Shown piece by piece: positions 51,657-61,220 of a stretch of DNA of 64,000 nt. The stretch's first letter is position 1. Each line of letters begins with the position of its first letter. The notes below the pieces were generated by a model. It saw only the letters and a list, made by a program, of their open reading frames with translations, searched no databases and was not told the origin of the DNA. The translations under genes and the position numbers were made by a program. This DNA comes from GCA-002712965 sp913048525 (GTDB lineage: Bacteria > Chloroflexota > Dehalococcoidia > Lucifugimonadales > UBA826): contig CAJWWP010000002.1 of assembly GCA_913048525.1 (NCBI GenBank), positions 18,719 to 82,718 of the forward strand, written 5' to 3'.

Positions 51657-53907
51657 AAACTTAGGATGGGTGGGTACCTCTCCTCCACGGCGAGATCTAA
51701 GAGATAAAGTAACCGGAAGAGCTGAATACGCTGCTGACATCAGCTTCGATAACATGTTATATGCCAAGGTTTTGAGGAGCCCTCACCCCCACGCAAGGAT
51801 TTTGTTGGTAGATACGCTTGAAGCATGTATGTTGCCAGGAGTGAAGGCTATCGTAACGCCCTTTGATATACCTGATGGTCGTGTAGCACCGGACGTATCT
51901 ATTCTTGATCAGAAGGTACGGTTTGTGGGGGATGAAGTGGCTGTTGTTGCAGCTGATAACCCTTTTACAGCAGAGCTCGCTTTGAAACTAATCAAGGTTT
52001 CATATGATGTTTTGTCTTTTTCCAGTACAACCGATGAAGCTTTATCTGATAGTGCTGAGCCGATTCACGAAGATGGAAATCTCATAAACAACGAGCCTCT
52101 AGTCGAACAGCGAGGCAACATTAAGGAAGGTTTTGCCGAAGCAGATCTCATAGTGGAGGAATCGTTCACGACCCCAGCTCATAGTCCTGCGCCGCTGGAA
52201 CCCAGAACGGCATTGGCCAAATGGGATGGTTCCAAATTAACTGTATGGAAATCAAGCAGAGGAATACATGCCGATAAAACCGCTTTATCTCAGGCACTAG
52301 GACTTCCAGCTGAATCTGTGCGAGTTATTGGCCCCCATATGGGCGCCGGGTATGGTGGGAAGGATGAGACCCGGACAGCTGCATTGGCTTCCATACTTTC
52401 AATGAGGACTCAGGCGCCCGTGCGGTTGGAGCTTTCCCGTGAGGAGGAATTTGTCGCTGGGCGTCGTCGCCATTCGACACAGACCACACTCCGTATGGGA
52501 TTAAAAAAAGATGGAGAAATCACTGCTATTCATGCGAAAACCGTGATGGATACAGGGGCTTATTTGTCATCTGGACCAGGGGTGGTTAGGCGTGCTGGAC
52601 AAGGTGCTTTATACCTTTATCGTTGCCCAAATGTTAGGTATGAAGGATATCTTGTTTACACTAACACTCCCACAGCAGGTTCTTACCGTGCCTTGGGGGC
52701 ACCGCAAGGTCATTACGCTCTAGAGTGTGTAGCTGATTTGGCCGCAGAGTCCTTGGGGATAGATTCACTTGAATTTAGAAGAAAAAATCACGTGACTATA
52801 GAAGGTCAACCAGGTGAGAGAATTACCCCGGTCAACCAAATAGTTGACACTCAGCCATCAGAAGGGGGCATTCCTTTTTCCAGTAATGGTCTCTCTGAAT
52901 GTTTGGAGCTTGGGGCAGATAGGATAGGTTGGGGCCAACCTGTAGAGAGGATTGATAAATCGGCTAGCAGATCGATCAAACGGGGTAGAGGAATGTCAAT
53001 GTTTATTTACAGAGGTGGCCCTGGGGGAAAATCACATGCCTCAATTGCCCTAACAAAGGATTCATCGTATTCACTTTCTACAGGGGTTATGGATGTCGGA
53101 GAGGGTAGCGCCACGGTTCTTAGCCAAATCGCTTCTCAGGTCCTTTCCATTCCATATGATGCCATTGATTTAGTGATGGGAGATACGGATATAACTCCAG
53201 AGGCTAGTATTACAGCGGGATCTTCCGTTACTTTCTCATCTGGTCTGGCGGTGAAAAATGCTGCAGAAATGCTTCGAGACAAAATCCTATATCAGGCCTC
53301 TCTATTTCTGGGGGAGCCTCAACATGTCTTAAGTTTACAGGGCTCCGAGGTGACGTCCGATTCGGGAGCCTTGCTGTCTATATCTGATCTTGTTGAGCAT
53401 AGTGGACCCATCAGTGCTGAGGCTACGATAGTTCCGGGTAGTCCGGATTATGTGATTAACTCTTTCGGTGCTCATTTTGTGGAAGTGGAGGTAGATGTTG
53501 AAACGGGAAAAGTGAATATCTCCCGCTATGTTGCGGCACATGATGCAGGTACGGTTATCAATCCCAAGATGGCTGAAAACCAAGTCAGAGGTGGTGTGTC
53601 TCAAATGATGGGATTTACCTTTTTGGAAGATATGGAAACTGACCCTGGCACTGGAATAGTTGTCAACAGCAATTTTCTGGATCACAAAAGCCCAACTATT
53701 TTGGATTTTCCGGATATTGACGTCATTTTTGCAGACATAATTGACCCTATCGGTCCTTTTGGTGCTAAATCCCTAGGTGAACCACCCTGTATTGGTCCTG
53801 CACCTACGATTGCAAACGCCATTTATGACGCCGTTGGAATAAGAATTACAGATCTACCCATAACTCCCCACAAATTGCTTGCTGCTATCAAAAGCCATAA
53901 GGCCTAA
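51649..53907 (+). CDS. Molybdenum hydroxylase large subunit
   Basis: A 752-residue molybdopterin-binding subunit of the xanthine dehydrogenase superfamily. It shows YGGKDETR, GSYRALGAPQGHYALE, GAKSLGEPP, whose Glu is the expected catalytic base, and several MPT-binding Gly loops. The typical AYxCSFR loop of form I CO dehydrogenase is absent, so this is not CoxL but an aldehyde, aromatic or purine hydroxylase. The start is the ATG at 51649 that overlaps the small subunit gene; a longer frame before it has no family similarity. Confidence 0.92.
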   Translation: MSENLGWVGTSPPRRDLRDKVTGRAEYAADISFDNMLYAKVLRSPHPHARILLVDTLEACMLPGVKAIVTPFDIPDGRVAPDVSILDQKVRFVGDEVAVVAADNPFTAELALKLIKVSYDVLSFSSTTDEALSDSAEPIHEDGNLINNEPLVEQRGNIKEGFAEADLIVEESFTTPAHSPAPLEPRTALAKWDGSKLTVWKSSRGIHADKTALSQALGLPAESVRVIGPHMGAGYGGKDETRTAALASILSMRTQAPVRLELSREEEFVAGRRRHSTQTTLRMGLKKDGEITAIHAKTVMDTGAYLSSGPGVVRRAGQGALYLYRCPNVRYEGYLVYTNTPTAGSYRALGAPQGHYALECVADLAAESLGIDSLEFRRKNHVTIEGQPGERITPVNQIVDTQPSEGGIPFSSNGLSECLELGADRIGWGQPVERIDKSASRSIKRGRGMSMFIYRGGPGGKSHASIALTKDSSYSLSTGVMDVGEGSATVLSQIASQVLSIPYDAIDLVMGDTDITPEASITAGSSVTFSSGLAVKNAAEMLRDKILYQASLFLGEPQHVLSLQGSEVTSDSGALLSISDLVEHSGPISAEATIVPGSPDYVINSFGAHFVEVEVDVETGKVNISRYVAAHDAGTVINPKMAENQVRGGVSQMMGFTFLEDMETDPGTGIVVNSNFLDHKSPTILDFPDIDVIFADIIDPIGPFGAKSLGEPPCIGPAPTIANAIYDAVGIRITDLPITPHKLLAAIKSHKA

Positions 53908-53913
53908 TTTCTT

Positions 53914-54912
53914 ATGGACTCCTTTGAGTATCACAGCCCCAAAACACGAGAGAAGGCATCTTTTTTGCTAACTTCTACTCCTCGGTCTCATATTGTTTCA
54001 GGAGGCACCGATCTTTTGGGTGAGATGAAGCAGGGAGTGGTACATTCCGAGTCACTGGTAAGTCTGGCCAATGTGAATGGGTTAAAAGATATTCAAAATA
54101 ATGGGAATATATGTATTTTGGGTTCCATGGTGACGCTGGCGGAAATTGTTTCTAATGAGTACCTGACCTCAAGTTTTCCAGCATTAGTAAAGGCCGCAGC
54201 GTCGGTAGCCACCCCCCAAATTAGGTCTATCGGGACTCTGGGTGGGAATCTGTGCCAAAGACCTAGGTGCTGGTATTACCGGAATCCCCTATTCGATTGT
54301 TTGAAAAAGGGAGGATACAAGTGCTTTGCAGTGGGTGGACTGGATAAATATCACTCCGTCATTGGAGGTGAAAGATGCTGGATTGTCCATCCTTCAGATA
54401 TCGCTGTAGCTCTTACAGCTTTGGACGCCAAAGTAAAAATATTTGGTCCTGCTGGAAGCAAAACTATAGAAATAGATGATTTTTTTGCTGGTCCAGAAAT
54501 TGATATTCACAGAGAAAATATTTTGGGAGAAGGGGAATTTGTTTCCTATATTGAAATAAACTGTGAAGAAGAATCGTCCTCTAGCACTTTCTTAAAGTTC
54601 AAAGAAAGACAATCAATGGACTTCGCTCTAGCTAGTGCAGCAGTATCAATTTCATTAACCGGAAGGGAAATTTATCGTGTCGGAGTTGCTGTGGGTGGGA
54701 TCGCACCAATTCCTTGGCGTCTTCCGGAGATTGAAGAATACATGCTTGGTATGAATATAGAGGACGCGAAACATTCGGACCAATTGCTATCCAAGGTTGA
54801 TAGTTCACTAAGAGATGCCAAACCCATGTCAGAAAATAATGCCTATAAGATAGACTTGGCTATTTCTTATCTCAAAAGGGCTATGGACCGGGTTTTTCAA
54901 GACTTGTGTTGA
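53914..54912 (+). CDS. Molybdenum hydroxylase FAD subunit with Cys-rich loop
   Basis: A 332-residue FAD-binding medium subunit. It has SGGTDLLGEMKQG, PQIRSIGTLGGNLCQRPRCWYYRN and the PSDIAVALTALDA core. An insertion holds several Cys (LCQRPRC, FDC, YKC, ERC). This loop resembles the extra [4Fe-4S] of HcrB- or PaoB-type subunits, so an additional cluster is likely. It begins seven bases after the large subunit gene. The three genes are in the order small-large-medium. Confidence 0.88.
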   Translation: MDSFEYHSPKTREKASFLLTSTPRSHIVSGGTDLLGEMKQGVVHSESLVSLANVNGLKDIQNNGNICILGSMVTLAEIVSNEYLTSSFPALVKAAASVATPQIRSIGTLGGNLCQRPRCWYYRNPLFDCLKKGGYKCFAVGGLDKYHSVIGGERCWIVHPSDIAVALTALDAKVKIFGPAGSKTIEIDDFFAGPEIDIHRENILGEGEFVSYIEINCEEESSSSTFLKFKERQSMDFALASAAVSISLTGREIYRVGVAVGGIAPIPWRLPEIEEYMLGMNIEDAKHSDQLLSKVDSSLRDAKPMSENNAYKIDLAISYLKRAMDRVFQDLC

Positions 54913-54951
54913 CAGTGTCGATTGAGTCTTATCAAATTTCCTCTAATTTAA

Positions 54952-55770
54952 ATGCAGGTAAAGAGAATGCAGAAATACGAGAAATTATCTTTCAAGAAGA
55001 TTAATTACACAGGGGTCATAACTTTTAGGCGTGGAGAAGTTATGAATGCACTCAACCGTGAAATCACCCTCGAGTTTCATTCCCTTCTGGAAAAGTTACC
55101 CGAAATGTTTCCGGAGATAAGAGTAGTTGTTATTACAGGAGAAGGGAGAGGATTCTGCTCCGGAGCAGATCTTTCCCGTATGGCTTCTCAGGGATCAGAG
55201 AATCGAAAACTACCAGGGGACTCCTCTGGACAAAGTGGAAACAGAATACAGGAGCTTGCATCCAGTATTCGTCGTATTCCACAACCTGTAATAGCGGCTG
55301 TTAATGGGGCTGCTGTAGGAGCTGGGTTTTCTATTGCTTTGGCATGCGACATTAGGATCGCTTCAGAAGAAGCGAAGTTTTCGGCCATTTTTGTTCGCCG
55401 AGGGCTTGTACCCGATACAGCGGTGTCTTCCACCCTGTCAGAAATAGCTGGACATTCTGTCGCAGCCGAAATGTGTCTCACAGGAAGAATTTATGACGCC
55501 GAATGGGCAAAGTCGCACGGGTTGGTTAATCACATTGTTAAACCACAATTTTTGATGTCAGAGGCTCTTAAATTTGCTGAGGATATTTCTTCCAATCCTC
55601 CGTTAGCTGTAAGAAATACAAAACAACTGCTCAGATCTGGATATCGGGATTGGGTCGATACTGTCTCCGATGAAGATCATTACGGCTCACCCCTTTACGA
55701 TACTTATGATCAGAAGGAGGCTGTTGAAGCTTTCTTAGAAAAACGCGATCCTATTTATAGAGGGGACTAA
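54952..55770 (+). CDS. Enoyl-CoA hydratase/isomerase
   Basis: A 272-residue crotonase-fold protein. It has the oxyanion-hole segments VVITGEGRGFCSGADLS and AAVNGAAVGAGFSIALACD, and GLVNHIV. One of the two usual catalytic acidic residues appears as Asp in VPDTAVSS, so the reaction could be hydration, isomerisation or hydrolysis. It lies 39 bases after the FAD subunit gene. The first ATG is used; a second ATG at 54967 has AAAGAG close to it and could be the real start. Confidence 0.85.
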   Translation: MQVKRMQKYEKLSFKKINYTGVITFRRGEVMNALNREITLEFHSLLEKLPEMFPEIRVVVITGEGRGFCSGADLSRMASQGSENRKLPGDSSGQSGNRIQELASSIRRIPQPVIAAVNGAAVGAGFSIALACDIRIASEEAKFSAIFVRRGLVPDTAVSSTLSEIAGHSVAAEMCLTGRIYDAEWAKSHGLVNHIVKPQFLMSEALKFAEDISSNPPLAVRNTKQLLRSGYRDWVDTVSDEDHYGSPLYDTYDQKEAVEAFLEKRDPIYRGD

Positions 55771-55797
55771 GTATAGAAATACCTATCTTTGTTCTTG

Positions 55798-56637
55798 TTA
55801 ACGTTCTTGACCTAAAGCACATACGTTCGATGTCCCAAATCTGCCCTCTTTATCATAGAGTGTAATTGTTCCTACGGAAACGCCTGAGTCAGCGCCGTGG
55901 TAAAAAGAATCTGTTCCAATCCACATGCCTACTGGGTCACGGTGAAGATATAAACAGACATCTGCGTTAATGTAATTTAGACCATTTGTTCCTGAATTCG
56001 CACCCGGATTAGCAAAATCTGCTACTTGAGCCACTTTGACTAATTGGCTTGGCATAACGCCAGAGACTAAATTATGAGTTTCACGTATCCAGAGCCGTTT
56101 GAGTGGCAGAAAATTTTCTTTGGTGCTTACCTCTGGTGAAACAGAATGCCATATGGAGTTTGACTGGGGATCATTTTCTGAAGGATATGGCAAATCTTCG
56201 CTTGGCGGGTTAATTTCCCATTCAGGAGGAGTCCAAATATTCCCGGGCGGATTTTTTGATCTTCGGAGAATAACCGCACTTGAACGGGCTATCTCTACTT
56301 GGCCTCTATTTGGCACATTAGCCTCAATTTTCACTTCTACGACCTTGATACGTCTCCCAGATCTAACTACCTCATTTCTTACAGTCAAAGCAGACATTGG
56401 TGCAGGTCTGAACATGTCTACTGTTAACCGGGCTAGTTGAAGATTGTCTTTGTCAGATTCTGGAATATGGAATCTTTCTACTTCGTAAGCTGCTAGACCA
56501 GAAATGACCCTCCCGTGGAGGGTAGTGGGGTCCCAAGGTCCCTTCGATTGAGGAGTAGGGTGAAAAACGGAAGGGTTTGAATTATCGATTTCAAAAAAAG
56601 ATTTAGGGAAAACTTTGGAATTCATATTGTGATGCAC
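55798..56637 (-). CDS. Acyl-CoA thioesterase family protein (TesB-like hotdog)
   Basis: A 279-residue double-hotdog thioesterase of the 4HBT_3/TesB type. It has GPWDPTTLHGRVISGLAAYEVERF and the strand RLTVDMFRPAPMSALTV, and a C-terminal NYINADVCLYLHRDPVGMWIG typical of this branch, with the expected D-x-T-G region near SFYHGADSGVS. It likely hydrolyses acyl-CoAs to free acid and CoA. It converges on the crotonase gene with 27 bases between them. Confidence 0.8.
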   Translation of the reverse strand: MHHNMNSKVFPKSFFEIDNSNPSVFHPTPQSKGPWDPTTLHGRVISGLAAYEVERFHIPESDKDNLQLARLTVDMFRPAPMSALTVRNEVVRSGRRIKVVEVKIEANVPNRGQVEIARSSAVILRRSKNPPGNIWTPPEWEINPPSEDLPYPSENDPQSNSIWHSVSPEVSTKENFLPLKRLWIRETHNLVSGVMPSQLVKVAQVADFANPGANSGTNGLNYINADVCLYLHRDPVGMWIGTDSFYHGADSGVSVGTITLYDKEGRFGTSNVCALGQER

Positions 56638-56776
56638 TCTTGGCAGATTATTATATTGCCTGCCACCTCTCCGAAATTTGAAGTCCGTGGGTGATTATGG
56701 ATAATCGTAGATGTAGTAGTTAAGGATATATCACTGGGTGCCTTTAATGGCCACAAATTATGAAGAAGGATCGAAT

Positions 56777-57802
56777 ATGAAGGCGTTATATTTCACAGGG
56801 GACTCAATTGTTGATTCAGCAGATATTGAGGTGCCCAGTCCGGGTAAGGGAGAAGTGGTTTTGCAGATGAAAGCCTCCGGGGTTTGCGGGAGCGACTTGA
56901 AAAATTTTCGAGCCTCCAAGTTGGAAAAGGCAGTTCTCGATGATTTAAAAGTTCCTGGTCACGAGCCTGTAGGAATAGTTTCAGAACTCGGAGAAGGTGT
57001 CACTAACGTAACTGTGGGAGACAGGATTATGATGCACCACTACACGGGATGCCTTCAGTGCTCAATGTGTCTAATTGGGTACACTCAGATGTGTTTGGTT
57101 CATCATGAGGTTTATGGTTCCACAGCTCATGGTGGTCATCAGGAATATATGTTGGTTCCGTCGTATACATGTATCCCGATGCCAGACGAACTAGATTTTG
57201 CAGCGGCAGCAGCATGTTCCTGTGGTACAGGCACAGCTTTCCACGCTGTGAAGCGAATTCAACCGACGGGATTAGATACTGTTGCAATATTTGGTCAGGG
57301 GCCTGTAGGGCTTTCAGCGACAATGTTTGCCGCCCAGATGGGTGCGAGAGTGATTGCTGTTGATATTTCACCTTACAGATTAAGACTTGCGGAGGAGCTC
57401 GGGGCTGATGAAGTTATTGACTCTTCAAATGTAAACGTTGAAGAAGCTATAAGGGAGATCACAGGGGGAGAGGGAGCAGATTCTACGTTGGATGCGACGG
57501 GCATACCGGAAGTAAGAATACAGGCCGTGGACAGTGCAAAATATTGGGGCAAGGTATGCTTTGTTGGGGAAGGAAATACAACAACTTTTGACGTGAGTCC
57601 TCAGATAATACATAAACAACTTACTATATTGGGTTCATGGACTTTCAGTCAGGCTGGGCTCGCAGAAGTAGCCAAATTTGTTGTCGAAAGAAAATCTCCA
57701 ATTGATAAGTTGATTACCCATAAATATGATCTTAGCAGGGCACAAGAAGCATATGAAACCTTTATCTCAGGGGAAACCGGAAAAGTAATTTTAGAAATCT
57801 GA
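56777..57802 (+). CDS. Zinc-dependent alcohol dehydrogenase (MDR family)
   Basis: A 341-residue medium-chain dehydrogenase. The catalytic zinc is bound by Cys37 (SGVCGSD) and GHE (about residues 63-65), and the structural zinc by CLQCSMCLIGYTQMC. The Rossmann loop is IFGQGPVGLSATMFAA. The start is the ATG at 56777 with AAGGA six bases upstream; a GTG upstream adds 13 non-homologous residues. It resembles sorbitol/threonine-type dehydrogenases. It is not closely coupled to its neighbours. Confidence 0.87.
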   Translation: MKALYFTGDSIVDSADIEVPSPGKGEVVLQMKASGVCGSDLKNFRASKLEKAVLDDLKVPGHEPVGIVSELGEGVTNVTVGDRIMMHHYTGCLQCSMCLIGYTQMCLVHHEVYGSTAHGGHQEYMLVPSYTCIPMPDELDFAAAAACSCGTGTAFHAVKRIQPTGLDTVAIFGQGPVGLSATMFAAQMGARVIAVDISPYRLRLAEELGADEVIDSSNVNVEEAIREITGGEGADSTLDATGIPEVRIQAVDSAKYWGKVCFVGEGNTTTFDVSPQIIHKQLTILGSWTFSQAGLAEVAKFVVERKSPIDKLITHKYDLSRAQEAYETFISGETGKVILEI

Positions 57803-57827
57803 GTTGATTTCTTAAGTGCTGAGTTTT

Positions 57828-58124
57828 TTACGTTATGGACTCGAGTATTTCTGTTTTGTGGGTTTCGGATAAAAGGGGATAGATACCTTCAAATATTTTC
57901 CGTATGCTGGGAGTCTGGCGTACCTGGTTTCTCGAGTCGTTATATTCCTTCACGGTCGGCCACTTCTGCATGGTGACCATGACTCCGTGATATCCGAGAT
58001 ATTTTCTGAACACTTTTACTTCAGGCATTCCAGTTGCGATTGTTTCTTGGTTTACTTGTTCCAATAGATCGGAAAGACCAGATGCTCCAGGTAAAGGCGT
58101 ATATGTTCTCTTGACGATAATCAT
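57828..58124 (-). CDS. Small dimeric alpha/beta-barrel-like protein
   Basis: A 98-residue protein with a ferredoxin-like pattern: IIVKRTYTPLPG strand, helix GLSDLLEQVNQET, strands EVKVFRKYLGYHGVMVTMQKW, and helix VKEYNDSRNQVRQT. This resembles small ABM- or NIPSNAP-type proteins, but no specific family is assigned. It converges on the alcohol dehydrogenase gene. Confidence 0.5.
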   Translation of the reverse strand: MIIVKRTYTPLPGASGLSDLLEQVNQETIATGMPEVKVFRKYLGYHGVMVTMQKWPTVKEYNDSRNQVRQTPSIRKIFEGIYPLLSETHKTEILESIT

Positions 58125-58286
58125 TTAGGTTTCTCCCTCTGGTTCGATGAATGGTAAAAGGTGTTATATGGTATTGGAGTCTACGCCAACATCTTATAAA
58201 TGGGCGAATATTGGTCGTAAAGAAAAAAATATGTGTTCTGGCGCCAGATCACGTATAAAACAGTGATTACTTGGAAAGAGGTAGAT

Positions 58287-58712
58287 ATGGGATATTTGAG
58301 CAAAGCGCAGGCAAATCGGTTACTCGGAGAACCAATTATCTCTTTTCTGACAACCATAAACTCTGATGGGTCGCCCCACACATCGCCAGTGTGGCATCTT
58401 CTGAATGAAGATAACTCTCACATATGGGTCGCAACATCTAAAACTACGGTAAAAGCTCGTAATTTAAGAATGGATCAAAGAGTTTCTCTTGTCTCTGCAG
58501 CAGACAGGTTTCCTCAGCCCTGGGTCCAAGTTAATGGGGCTGCTTGTATAAAAGAGCCTATGGATATTGATGATATCGTTTCCCGCTTGGCATACCATTA
58601 CCTAGGTTCAGAACAAGCACCTATTTATTTAAGGGAAATTTTGGGCAATATCGAATTTGTTCTTGTTGATATAAATCCGAAAAAGATCTTGGCATTTGAT
58701 GGCGAAGAGTGA
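58287..58712 (+). CDS. PPOX-class F420/FMN-dependent oxidoreductase
   Basis: A 141-residue split-barrel protein. It has FLTTINSDGSPHTSPVWH, the strand IWVATSKTTVKARNLRMDQRVSLV, and VNGAACIKEPMDIDD, as in TIGR03618-type F420-binding proteins. The start is the ATG at 58287 with AAAGAGG six bases upstream, rather than a GTG/ATG 54 bases earlier. It may reduce an F420-linked substrate. It stands alone between a convergent small gene and the pentapeptide gene. Confidence 0.83.
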   Translation: MGYLSKAQANRLLGEPIISFLTTINSDGSPHTSPVWHLLNEDNSHIWVATSKTTVKARNLRMDQRVSLVSAADRFPQPWVQVNGAACIKEPMDIDDIVSRLAYHYLGSEQAPIYLREILGNIEFVLVDINPKKILAFDGEE

Positions 58713-58783
58713 CCTAAAGTTAGATTCTTTTTGAAGCTGTTTGAGTGACTACAATAAGAGTGCAAGGGTGGTTTTGGAGGGAA

Positions 58784-59623
58784 ATGGCAGAGATTACGGA
58801 AAAACAAGTTCTACAGTACTTCTCAGAAGGGATAAAGCTCTCAGGGATGGATTTAACAGGCCTTAATTTAAATAGGGCTGTTATGAGCGGGGTTGATTTC
58901 TCTGGATGTGATCTTAGGGGTATAAATCTTCGAGGTGCCAATCTAAGTGGTTGTGATCTCTCCGATTCAAAACTTAGCGAGGCTAATCTGAGGGAAACTA
59001 ATCTTCGAGAATCTGATTTATCTGGCTCAGACATTAGCGATGCATATTTAATGGAGGCTCGACTGTTTGCAGCTAATCTTTGTGATACCGATCTGACAGG
59101 TTCAAATATGAGCCGGGCATTTATGACGGGAGGGGTACGTTTGGATCGCTCGATTCTGGTTGGAGTAAACATGAGAGGAGCCGATATGTCTGGAGGATTG
59201 GCTCGGAATGCGGATTTTACGGTGTCATTTATGAGGGGAATAAATATGTCTGATGCTGATTTATCTGGATCAGACCTCAGTGGCGCCACCATAAATGGAT
59301 CAATTTTCACACGAGCTACTATGGCCGCTATAAAACTAAGAGAATCTGTCCTAGATGGCTCCACGCTCGACGAGGCTAGATTAGACGGTGCAGATCTGTC
59401 TAAGGCCAGCTTAAGACGCTGTTCGTTTGTTAATGCCAGCCTTCAGATGGCCAAACTGACGGGATCATCATTGAATTTTTCTGATTTTCAGGAAGCTGAC
59501 CTTACTCTTGCTGATTTCACGAAAGTGGATTTAAGAGGCGCCGTTCTTATCGGGTGTAATATGCTTTGGACTGACTTCAGTGACACTGAATTTGATGACG
59601 ATTCTACAGCGACTTCACGCTAA
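58784..59623 (+). CDS. Pentapeptide-repeat protein
   Basis: A 279-residue protein made almost wholly of A(D/N)LXX-type pentapeptide repeats from about residue 25 onward (DLTGLNLNR, LRGANLSGCDLSD, LRETNLRESDLSG and so on). Such repeats form a right-handed four-sided beta-helix. In some proteins (Qnr, MfpA) this mimics DNA and protects gyrase; that role is not implied here. I prefer the ATG at 58784, close behind GGAGGG, over a GTG upstream. Confidence 0.85.
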   Translation: MAEITEKQVLQYFSEGIKLSGMDLTGLNLNRAVMSGVDFSGCDLRGINLRGANLSGCDLSDSKLSEANLRETNLRESDLSGSDISDAYLMEARLFAANLCDTDLTGSNMSRAFMTGGVRLDRSILVGVNMRGADMSGGLARNADFTVSFMRGINMSDADLSGSDLSGATINGSIFTRATMAAIKLRESVLDGSTLDEARLDGADLSKASLRRCSFVNASLQMAKLTGSSLNFSDFQEADLTLADFTKVDLRGAVLIGCNMLWTDFSDTEFDDDSTATSR

Positions 59624-59682
59624 TCGTTGGGGTTTTTGGGGAACAGAACCAGTGTGATGATTTATCTTGGGTGTAAGACATT

Positions 59683-60780
59683 ATGAGTATTGAAGGATCT
59701 TTGAAGCGGACGCCATTATTTGAAAGCCATCTGGATTCGGGTGGAAGGTTAATCGATTTTGCTGGCTGGGAAATGCCGGTTCAATATTCGGGAATTCTCA
59801 GCGAAGTAAGGAAAGTACGTGAAGGATCTGGGATGTTCGACGTTTCCCATATGGGGAGATTGGAACTTTCCGGCGAAGGTGCACAACTTTTATTAAACCG
59901 GGTACTTAGCGTTGATGTGTCTAGTATCAAAGTGGGTAGGGCTAAATATAATGTTATATGTGACGATCAGGGCGGCATAATAGACGACTGCATCGTCTAC
60001 AGGCAGGTTGACCAGTATTTGTTAATCCCTAATGCATCTAATCGTGAAGCTGTTATTGATTGGCTGACCGCCAATATATCCGATGACATCGAAGTTAAAA
60101 TAAACGATGTTTCCAGTAATACAGTGATGGTAGCAGTGCAAGGTCCGTTGTCTGCGGGTATTTTATCCAAGCACACTACTACTGATCTAACAAAATTGCG
60201 TCTCTTCAGTGCTGTTGATGCTGAGTTTTTTGGAGTAGAAGTTTTTATTGCCCGGACTGGGTATACGGGGGAAGATGGGTTCGAGATTATAGCTTCTTCT
60301 GATTATGGATCTTTGATTTGGAAAACCCTTGAAGATTCTGGCGTTACTCCTTGCGGGCTTGGCGCTCGCGATGTTTTGCGTTTAGAGGCGGGATTACTAT
60401 TGCATGGAAACGATATGGATCGGTCGATAAATCCTTATGAGGCAGGGTTAGATTATTTTGTAAATAATAACCGGCCCGAATATGTAGCCAGAGACTCCCT
60501 TGCTTCGATAAGAGAAAAAGGAATTGTGAGAAAAATTGTTGGATTGGTGATTGATGGAAGATCTGTGGCGCGGCACGGCTGCTTTATTTTTCATGAGGGT
60601 GAAAAAATAGGGGAGATATCAAGTGGAAGCCCGTCTCCCACATTGAACCAAAATATATGTATGGGCTATATCCCAGTTGACCTATCGAAGCCTGATACCA
60701 AGCTTGGTGTAGATATTAGAGGTAAGATGACTCAAGCTACAGTAGTGGAATTGCCTTTTTACAAAAGAGTGAGATCGTGA
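59683..60780 (+). CDS. gcvT: Aminomethyltransferase GcvT (glycine cleavage T protein)
   Basis: Releases ammonia from the methylamine-lipoyl H protein and transfers the C1 unit to tetrahydrofolate, giving 5,10-methylene-THF. The 365-residue protein has LIDFAGWEMPVQYSG, MFDVSHMGRLELSG, the substrate Asp region NASNREAVIDWL, ARTGYTGEDGFEI and the C-terminal GYIPVDLSKPDTKLGVDIRG. This is GcvT rather than a sarcosine-type homologue. It starts the glycine cleavage operon with gcvH 47 bases downstream; no glycine riboswitch is visible in the 59 bases before it. Confidence 0.95.
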   Translation: MSIEGSLKRTPLFESHLDSGGRLIDFAGWEMPVQYSGILSEVRKVREGSGMFDVSHMGRLELSGEGAQLLLNRVLSVDVSSIKVGRAKYNVICDDQGGIIDDCIVYRQVDQYLLIPNASNREAVIDWLTANISDDIEVKINDVSSNTVMVAVQGPLSAGILSKHTTTDLTKLRLFSAVDAEFFGVEVFIARTGYTGEDGFEIIASSDYGSLIWKTLEDSGVTPCGLGARDVLRLEAGLLLHGNDMDRSINPYEAGLDYFVNNNRPEYVARDSLASIREKGIVRKIVGLVIDGRSVARHGCFIFHEGEKIGEISSGSPSPTLNQNICMGYIPVDLSKPDTKLGVDIRGKMTQATVVELPFYKRVRS

Positions 60781-60827
60781 AAGTCTATTCTCAAAACTAT
60801 GGTGATCTTAATTAGGGAGAAAAACGT

Positions 60828-61220
60828 ATGACCCCGGACCAGCTTAAATATTCAAGCGAGCACGAGTGGATATTTGTAGATGAAAATGGAGTTGGCCTTG
60901 TTGGGATATCTCAGCATGCGGCTGATAGCCTTGGAGACGTAGTTTTTGTCGATTTACCTGTAGTTGGAGATTCTGTGGACCAGTTCGGCAAAATGGGAGA
61001 GATAGAATCTGTCAAAGCGTTTTCTGAGCTGTTTTCTCCAGTCGGAGGTGAAGTATTAGAAGTCAACAGCATACTTGCAGATGCTCCTGACTTGGTAAAT
61101 GAGAGCCCTTATGAAAAAGGTTGGATGATTAAGGTAAAGGTTAACGATACAACTGAGATAGAGAACCTGATGACTTTGGCAGAATATGAAGACTTTGTTC
61201 TTGAATCAGAGAGTAACTGA
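60828..61220 (+). CDS. gcvH: Glycine cleavage H protein
   Basis: Lipoyl carrier that moves the aminomethyl group between the P and T proteins. The 130-residue protein has the lipoyl-lysine motif GEIESVKAFSELFSPVGG (Lys63), the EHEWI start and a YEKGWMIKV near the end. It starts with a ribosome binding site (GGGAG). Its last base overlaps the first base of gcvPA (TGATG-type overlap), so translation is coupled. Confidence 0.96.
   Translation: MTPDQLKYSSEHEWIFVDENGVGLVGISQHAADSLGDVVFVDLPVVGDSVDQFGKMGEIESVKAFSELFSPVGGEVLEVNSILADAPDLVNESPYEKGWMIKVKVNDTTEIENLMTLAEYEDFVLESESN

Noticed and set aside
51649..54912. Form I carbon monoxide dehydrogenase (CoxSLM)
   Set aside because: The large subunit lacks the AYxCSFR loop with the Cu-binding Cys. 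It reads GSYRALGAPQG instead, as in other molybdenum hydroxylases.
58720..59364. Minus-strand frame opposite the pentapeptide-repeat gene
   Set aside because: It is a shadow of the repeat: the antisense frame repeats S-R-L-A-type residues and has no family similarity. The plus-strand pentapeptide frame is clearly the real gene.
59624..59682. Glycine riboswitch upstream of gcvT
   Set aside because: Only 59 bases separate the pentapeptide stop from gcvT, and no glycine aptamer core or expression platform is visible.
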